From NCBI GenBank assembly GCA_040904025.1, contig JBBDUG010000043.1:1-18706 (forward strand): a stretch of DNA of 18,706 bases, in the 5' to 3' direction. The position numbers and the translations under genes were made by a program. Position 1 is the stretch's first letter, and every line of letters begins with the position of its first letter. Origin of the DNA: JBBDUG01 sp040904025 (GTDB lineage Bacteria > Patescibacteriota > Minisyncoccia > Phycocordibacterales > SW-6-46-9). Below the pieces are notes generated by a model, which saw only the letters and a list, made by a program, of their open reading frames with translations, ran no database searches and had not been told where the DNA came from. Below are positions 14,929-18,706 of this stretch, piece by piece.

Positions 14929-15552
14929 ATGCTTGATAAAAGACCTTGGAACGATTTTTTTGACGACAAAATTAAAAAGATTATCACTGAAAAAAAGAGG
15001 GTGATAGATATAGGAGGGGGGTTGCGTGTTGTAAAAGAAAAGAATAATAGGTATGACAAAAAGAGAGCGTGGATTCGTCCTTTATTAGAGAACACACAAT
15101 ATCAAATATTAGACCCTGTCCCTGACTATAACCCCGATATCATTGGTGATATTCACGACCTTCCGTTTGATGATAATTCTATTGATGCTATTCTTTGTAT
15201 TGCTGTTTTAGAGCATGTTGAAAATCCGATACAAGCCGTTAGGGAAATGTATCGATCGCTAAAGCCGGGAGGATATCTGTTTGTCTATGTTCCTTTTCTT
15301 TACTATTATCACGCTGAAGAAGGGTACTATAAGGATTATTGGCGATTTACTAAAGACAGCATAACTTTTTTGTTTCGTGATTTTTCATATCAAGAAAATA
15401 TAATTGTACGTGGTGCAATTGAGACATGGTTGAGAGTAAGTCCACTTGGGAGAAGTTCTCTTCTGACATACTGTGCTTTTATACTAGATAAAATTACAGG
15501 GAAAATTACGAGTAATCAAGTAAGTGGCTATTATGTTTTCTTAAAGAAATAA
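14929..15552 (+). CDS. Class I SAM-dependent methyltransferase (Methyltransf_11 type)
   Basis: The 207-residue protein has the SAM-binding motif VIDIGGG (D27 to G31), an acid-ended second strand (LDPVPDY), DIHDLPFDDNSIDAILCIAVLEHV (motif II and post-motif) and SLKPGGYLFVYVPF. Near the end is DYWRFT, seen in many methyltransferases of polysaccharide loci. It should transfer methyl from S-adenosylmethionine, probably to a sugar hydroxyl or carboxyl, in the cytoplasm. An ATG at 14905 would add eight residues and overlap the previous gene by 17 bases. I prefer 14929, seven bases after that gene's stop, because its ACATATATG context matches other starts in block B. It opens a run of three methyltransferase-type genes. 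Confidence 0.87.
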   Translation: MLDKRPWNDFFDDKIKKIITEKKRVIDIGGGLRVVKEKNNRYDKKRAWIRPLLENTQYQILDPVPDYNPDIIGDIHDLPFDDNSIDAILCIAVLEHVENPIQAVREMYRSLKPGGYLFVYVPFLYYYHAEEGYYKDYWRFTKDSITFLFRDFSYQENIIVRGAIETWLRVSPLGRSSLLTYCAFILDKITGKITSNQVSGYYVFLKK

Positions 15553-15568
15553 ATATATTCAATTGTAT

Positions 15569-16465
15569 ATGGGAAACAAAGTATTTACTCAATTTAAAAA
15601 AGCAGAACAGGATGCTGATCCTTGGTATTCTTTTTCGCATGGGGGAATTACCCCTCGAATTAGAAGGGTGTTTTTCTTAAAACATAAATACTTGGTTTTT
15701 AATTTATATCGCTTAGGTCTTAAAAAAGAAGCACTTGCAAAATTATTTTTTGGGAGACGAGTTTTCTTACCATTATGGGATCCAAATGCGCTCAAGATAT
15801 ATTTTATGGGAACTCTTGGTGCTCCACGAGAAAGGAATTTAACAGCGTTTCTTGCTAAAAATCTTAAGAGCAATGATATTTTCTATGATGTGGGAGCAAA
15901 TTTTGGTTTCTACACTTTTCTCGGAGAACACATAATTACAGATGGTGAGGTTCATTCATTTGAGCCCAATTCTCGTGTTTTCGAGTACTTGAGACGAAAT
16001 ACCGCAGATAGTGAGGTATTTATCAACATGCGAGCACTTAGTAATCAGGTTGGAACAACTACATTTTTTGATTCGGTAGAAGATAGTAGTTCAAGTGGTC
16101 TATTTCGGCAAAGTGCACGTCCTGCTGACGACTATAGCAAAACAAAGGTTGAAGTAACGACACTTGATGAATACGTTAAAACTCATAATCCTCCTACAAT
16201 AATTAAAATAGATGTTGAAGGTGTGGAATATAAGGTTCTCAACGGAGGCAGGTCTGTTATAGAGAAATATAAACCAACCATAATTATAGAAGTTTGGGGT
16301 GGAGAGCGTGGGCAAAAGCATCACGCGTCTGCTGTTAAGTTGTTGCGGGATTTTGGTTACCAATCATTTAGAATTAAAGAGGGGGGCTTGTTGTCTTTGG
16401 TTGAAACAGTAGATTTTAATAACATTAAGAGATACGAAAACTTTATTTTTAAACATAAGCGCTAA
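15569..16465 (+). CDS. FkbM-family SAM-dependent methyltransferase
   Basis: The 298-residue protein shows the FkbM signature. An N-terminal region of about 85 residues is followed by FYDVGANFGFYTFLG (D107), HSFEPN with the ribose-binding glutamate, TLDEY, and IKIDVEGVEYKVLNGG (D215, E217, E220). FkbM-type enzymes are O-methyltransferases, named from FK506 biosynthesis and common in glycan clusters, where they methylate sugar hydroxyls. The open frame extends to a TTG at 15563, two codons upstream; ATG 15569 is taken as start because TTG is not used elsewhere here and GTATATG fits the local start context. There is no Shine-Dalgarno sequence. The gene lies 16 bases after the previous stop and 10 before the next start. 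Confidence 0.9.
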   Translation: MGNKVFTQFKKAEQDADPWYSFSHGGITPRIRRVFFLKHKYLVFNLYRLGLKKEALAKLFFGRRVFLPLWDPNALKIYFMGTLGAPRERNLTAFLAKNLKSNDIFYDVGANFGFYTFLGEHIITDGEVHSFEPNSRVFEYLRRNTADSEVFINMRALSNQVGTTTFFDSVEDSSSSGLFRQSARPADDYSKTKVEVTTLDEYVKTHNPPTIIKIDVEGVEYKVLNGGRSVIEKYKPTIIIEVWGGERGQKHHASAVKLLRDFGYQSFRIKEGGLLSLVETVDFNNIKRYENFIFKHKR

Positions 16466-16475
16466 TACAACTATT

Positions 16476-17126
16476 ATGTCAAAAGAAATACAGGGCACCT
16501 TCTCTCTTGATTATCCCATGATGCAAGAAAAAGAGGTGGAGTGTATAAAAAATATTTTACAAGAACACCCTTCTAATTTTCTATCTATTCTTGAGTGGGG
16601 TAGTGGAGGCAGTACGATATATTTTCCCCGTTTTTTGAGATTGTTACAACGTAAGTATAAATGGACTAGTATTGAATATAATCGGGCTTGGTATGCGCGG
16701 GTTTCAAAGTTGGTGGCTGATGATCCTCATACAGAAGTGGTTCTTATTGACGTGGGGAATTTAGAGACGAAACAGCGAGATAATGCAATGAATGACTATG
16801 TTGCATATCCTTATACACAGAAAGAAAAATATGATGTCATTTTAGTAGACGGGAGAAAGCGCCGACGGTGTATACTCGCTGCGCGTGATCTGCTGTCTTC
16901 TAATGGAGTTGTCTTATTACACGACGCTCAACGGCGTTATTACCATTGTGCTTTCAAAGAATTTCCTGATTCCAGGATGATCACACAACATTTATGGCGT
17001 GGTAAGCTCTCTCATCCTCCTATATGGTTACGAATGGTAAATACTCTCTACTATTGGTGGTTTTATTTAGTTACAACAGTCAAGTCACAATTTTCTAGAG
17101 CCAAAAAATTATTTAAAGTGTCTTGA
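16476..17126 (+). CDS. SAM-methyltransferase-like protein, end of block B
   Basis: The 216-residue protein has a Rossmann-type methyltransferase outline. ILEWGSGGST (E40 to T47) is the glycine-rich SAM loop, SIEYNRAWYARV carries the ribose-binding acid (E67), KYDVILVDGRKRRR has D125 as candidate catalytic or metal acid, and VVLLHDAQRR has H149/D150. This resembles metal-dependent TylF/Methyltransf_24-like enzymes, but I cannot fix the family. A hydrophobic WWFYLV segment near 193-200 and a basic tail could anchor it at the membrane. It begins 10 bases after the FkbM gene, and its end overlaps the convergent flippase gene by 14 bases (17113-17126). It probably modifies the same glycan as the two methyltransferases before it. 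Confidence 0.72.
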   Translation: MSKEIQGTFSLDYPMMQEKEVECIKNILQEHPSNFLSILEWGSGGSTIYFPRFLRLLQRKYKWTSIEYNRAWYARVSKLVADDPHTEVVLIDVGNLETKQRDNAMNDYVAYPYTQKEKYDVILVDGRKRRRCILAARDLLSSNGVVLLHDAQRRYYHCAFKEFPDSRMITQHLWRGKLSHPPIWLRMVNTLYYWWFYLVTTVKSQFSRAKKLFKVS

Positions 17127-18366
17127 ATATCCAAATGACTACGATGGAATGCACAAGATAGGTGGACAATATTGCACCGATGACCCCCCAGATACCATAA
17201 AGGGGTAATAGAATAAAAAGGAGGCCAATACGTGTTAGTGATGTGATAGTTTTTATTATATATAACTCTCGTTTTTTCAAATGAGCGGTCAATGTCTCAG
17301 TGAGTATTGTAACAGGCATAAACAAGAGAGTGAGTGCAAATATCTGAGAGAAAATTACTGATTCAAGGTATTGAGGGAAGAGAAGTTTGTATATATAAGG
17401 TGCCGCTATAATATAAGCTGCTACTATCAGTAATAGTATTGAAAATAACATTGTCATTCTACGAGGGAGTGTTTTTTTCAATTCAGGCAATGACCTCTGA
17501 CTGAGCTTCGGGAAGGCGGGTGTAAGTATAAATTTTTTTAATGTCCTAATTTCCCTGACTGGCGCAATGGAGAAAGAATATATTGCTAGCGGAGCAGCAC
17601 CAAGAAATTGAAAAAGTAAAATTTTATCTATATGACCCGCTATAGTTTCTAGAACCCCCATCACACTTAAATGCTTACTGAAATTTAGTGTTTTGTTGTT
17701 TGTCTTAGTATTTAAATGATGGGTGTATAGGGTGTAGTAGTATGTAGCAACAGTCACAAGTGCTTGAGTGCCAAAGTAGGCAGCAATTAAGATGAGAGGG
17801 TTATTAGTTATGAATACCGTTGCCAAAAGGGCAAGGGAAGGTATAAACATTTTGGGAAATGAATAATACACTTCTTTTTTAAACTCCTTTTTACCTTTCA
17901 GAAAAGCGGGTGTTAGGTTAAAACTATTTATAAGGGGGAGTGCTATTGCTATGATAAGGAGCCCATAACTAAGAAAGATGTTATCATTTAGGTAATAATA
18001 AAGTGAACCCGCTGACGCAATAATGATGATACCCCAACTCCATTTCAGGCTTTCGTAAAGGCCGTTTTTCATAGCACCTTCATTTCCTTGTGCGACCGCT
18101 TGTGTAACAGCGACTCCCATACCAGTAAGAGAAAATGCTCCTATGATACTAGATGCGGAAATAATATATTTATAGTTGCCAAATACTTCTTGAGGAAGAA
18201 GGTTTGCAAATGCAATCGACAAACTCAATCCTGTGACAATGCTTATTGCACGTTTGAATCCAACCCAAAAGCCACCATGGGCAAGATAGACCATATCTGT
18301 CTTTGTATATTTCTCACTCCAACGAAGCAGCTTATATACTTTTTTCCTTAGTTTTTCCACACGCAC
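17113..18366 (-). CDS. Wzx-like polysaccharide flippase (MATE/MOP superfamily)
   Basis: The 417-residue protein is very hydrophobic, with about 12 predicted membrane segments in the Wzx/PST arrangement. A basic N-terminus precedes the first pair (GGFWVGFKRAISIVTGLSL), then comes VFGNYKYIISASSIIGAFSLTGMG, a typical early Wzx region. It should move the undecaprenyl-linked oligosaccharide made by the cluster from the inner to the outer face of the membrane. The frame starts with GTG at 18366 (a second GTG lies at 18360). The ATG at 18294 would cut the conserved SEKYTKTDMVYLAHGGFW region, so GTG is preferred. It overlaps block B tail to tail by 14 bases and is divergent from the O-antigen-ligase-like gene. 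No clear promoter of its own is seen. Confidence 0.88.
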   Translation of the reverse strand: MRVEKLRKKVYKLLRWSEKYTKTDMVYLAHGGFWVGFKRAISIVTGLSLSIAFANLLPQEVFGNYKYIISASSIIGAFSLTGMGVAVTQAVAQGNEGAMKNGLYESLKWSWGIIIIASAGSLYYYLNDNIFLSYGLLIIAIALPLINSFNLTPAFLKGKKEFKKEVYYSFPKMFIPSLALLATVFITNNPLILIAAYFGTQALVTVATYYYTLYTHHLNTKTNNKTLNFSKHLSVMGVLETIAGHIDKILLFQFLGAAPLAIYSFSIAPVREIRTLKKFILTPAFPKLSQRSLPELKKTLPRRMTMLFSILLLIVAAYIIAAPYIYKLLFPQYLESVIFSQIFALTLLFMPVTILTETLTAHLKKRELYIIKTITSLTRIGLLFILLPLYGIWGVIGAILSTYLVHSIVVIWIFKTL

Positions 18367-18413
18367 ATACTACGTCACCAGAGCCATTTTTGCTAGAAGA
18401 ATATATTTAAAAA

Positions 18414-18422
18414 TGATATAGT
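18414..18422 (+). promoter_or_regulatory. Candidate extended -10 directly before the O-antigen-ligase-like gene
   Basis: TGATATAGT matches the extended -10 pattern TGnTATAnT. A start site about seven bases downstream would fall at about 18429, against the ATG at 18430, so the mRNA would be leaderless or nearly so. This agrees with the absence of any Shine-Dalgarno sequence there. TTGCTA at 18390-18395 is 21 bases upstream, too far to serve as a normal -35. Confidence 0.4.
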
Positions 18423-18429
18423 CACATTA

Positions 18430-18706
18430 ATGAATACAGAATCAATTCTCCGCAATTCCATATACGGCGGCCTAGCCCTTCTTTTAATAATCCCCCTTAT
18501 CGTCACTGACTTTATGTACTTCCCGTATATAACGGGAAAGAACTTCCTCTTTAGAGCAATAGTTCTCATTATCTTTGGTCTCTGGATCGCACTTGTTCTT
18601 AAGAACAAGAAATATCGTCCTCGAAAGTCAGGACTCTTTTGGGCACTCGGCGGTTGGGTGTTTGTAATGTTTGTTGCAAATATCTTTGGAGAGAATCCAA
18701 TAAAGG
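18430..18706 (+). CDS. O-antigen ligase / Wzy polymerase-like membrane protein (N-terminal part)
   Basis: The frame is open from ATG 18430 to the right edge, 92 codons, so the C-terminal portion is missing. It opens with one membrane segment (GGLALLLIIPLIVTDFMYF), then FPYITGKNFLFR, then a second segment (AIVLIIFGLWIALVL), a basic loop NKKYRPRKSG and the start of a third segment ending in FGENPIK. The (F)P(F/Y)ITGKNF(x)FR opening is, from memory of the family, a hallmark of the O-antigen ligase/Wzy (Wzy_C) proteins common in Parcubacteria. These polymerise repeats or transfer glycan outside the membrane. It is divergent from the flippase with a 63-base gap; the pair would form the export and polymerisation end of the pathway. 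Its codon use looks GC-richer than block B. Confidence 0.82.
   Translation, partial: MNTESILRNSIYGGLALLLIIPLIVTDFMYFPYITGKNFLFRAIVLIIFGLWIALVLKNKKYRPRKSGLFWALGGWVFVMFVANIFGENPIK

Noticed and set aside
15563..15568. TTG start for the FkbM methyltransferase
   Set aside because: An ATG follows two codons later with the local start context, and nothing in the extra residues supports the longer form.
1..18706. Mobile elements, CRISPR arrays, tRNA or rRNA genes
   Set aside because: No transposase or integrase motifs, no regularly spaced direct repeats and no cloverleaf or rRNA signature sequences were seen.

Overview
The window looks like part of a surface-polysaccharide (capsule, O-antigen or exopolysaccharide) locus of a small-genome bacterium. 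My best guess is a Parcubacteria-type Patescibacteria (CPR). That guess is inference: it rests on very dense packing with seven ATGA start/stop overlaps, start codons without Shine-Dalgarno sequences, normal use of TGA as stop (which argues against the recoded Gracilibacteria/Absconditabacteria), low to moderate GC, and flippase and O-antigen-ligase-like N-termini of a style common in those genomes. No rRNA, tRNA, CRISPR array, insertion sequence or phage gene is visible, and no gene-free stretch exceeds 300 bases.

Layout. Block A (+, 1-7696) has the last codons of an upstream gene, a GT4 glycosyltransferase, an ATP-grasp ligase overlapping a PHP-family metallohydrolase, a 103-base gap with a 24-base imperfect palindrome, and then four glycosyltransferases chained by ATGA overlaps. 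A GT4 gene on the minus strand (7674-8873) meets block A tail to tail with a 23-base overlap. An 81-base divergent intergenic region (8874-8954) with two candidate extended -10 elements then opens block B (+, 8955-17126). Block B holds a GT4, a small P-loop kinase-like protein, a GT4 with an internal deletion, a 624-residue multidomain phosphotransfer-like protein, a second GT4 paralogous to the deleted one, and three methyltransferase-type genes, one of them FkbM. A minus-strand Wzx-type flippase (17113-18366) overlaps the end of block B tail to tail. It diverges from an O-antigen ligase/Wzy-like gene cut off by the right edge.

How the genes may work together (inference): the GT4 enzymes assemble a lipid-linked oligosaccharide on the cytoplasmic face; kinase/nucleotidyltransferase-like and methyltransferase proteins decorate or cap it; the flippase moves it across the membrane; and the Wzy/ligase-like protein polymerises or transfers it. 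No initiating phosphoglycosyltransferase and no nucleotide-sugar synthesis gene is present, so those steps must be encoded elsewhere.

The most unusual item is the protein at 11929-13803. It appears to join a protein-kinase-like domain, a middle region that by eye resembles nucleoside diphosphate kinase around an HGSD motif, and a nucleotidyltransferase-fold domain with a DxD motif.
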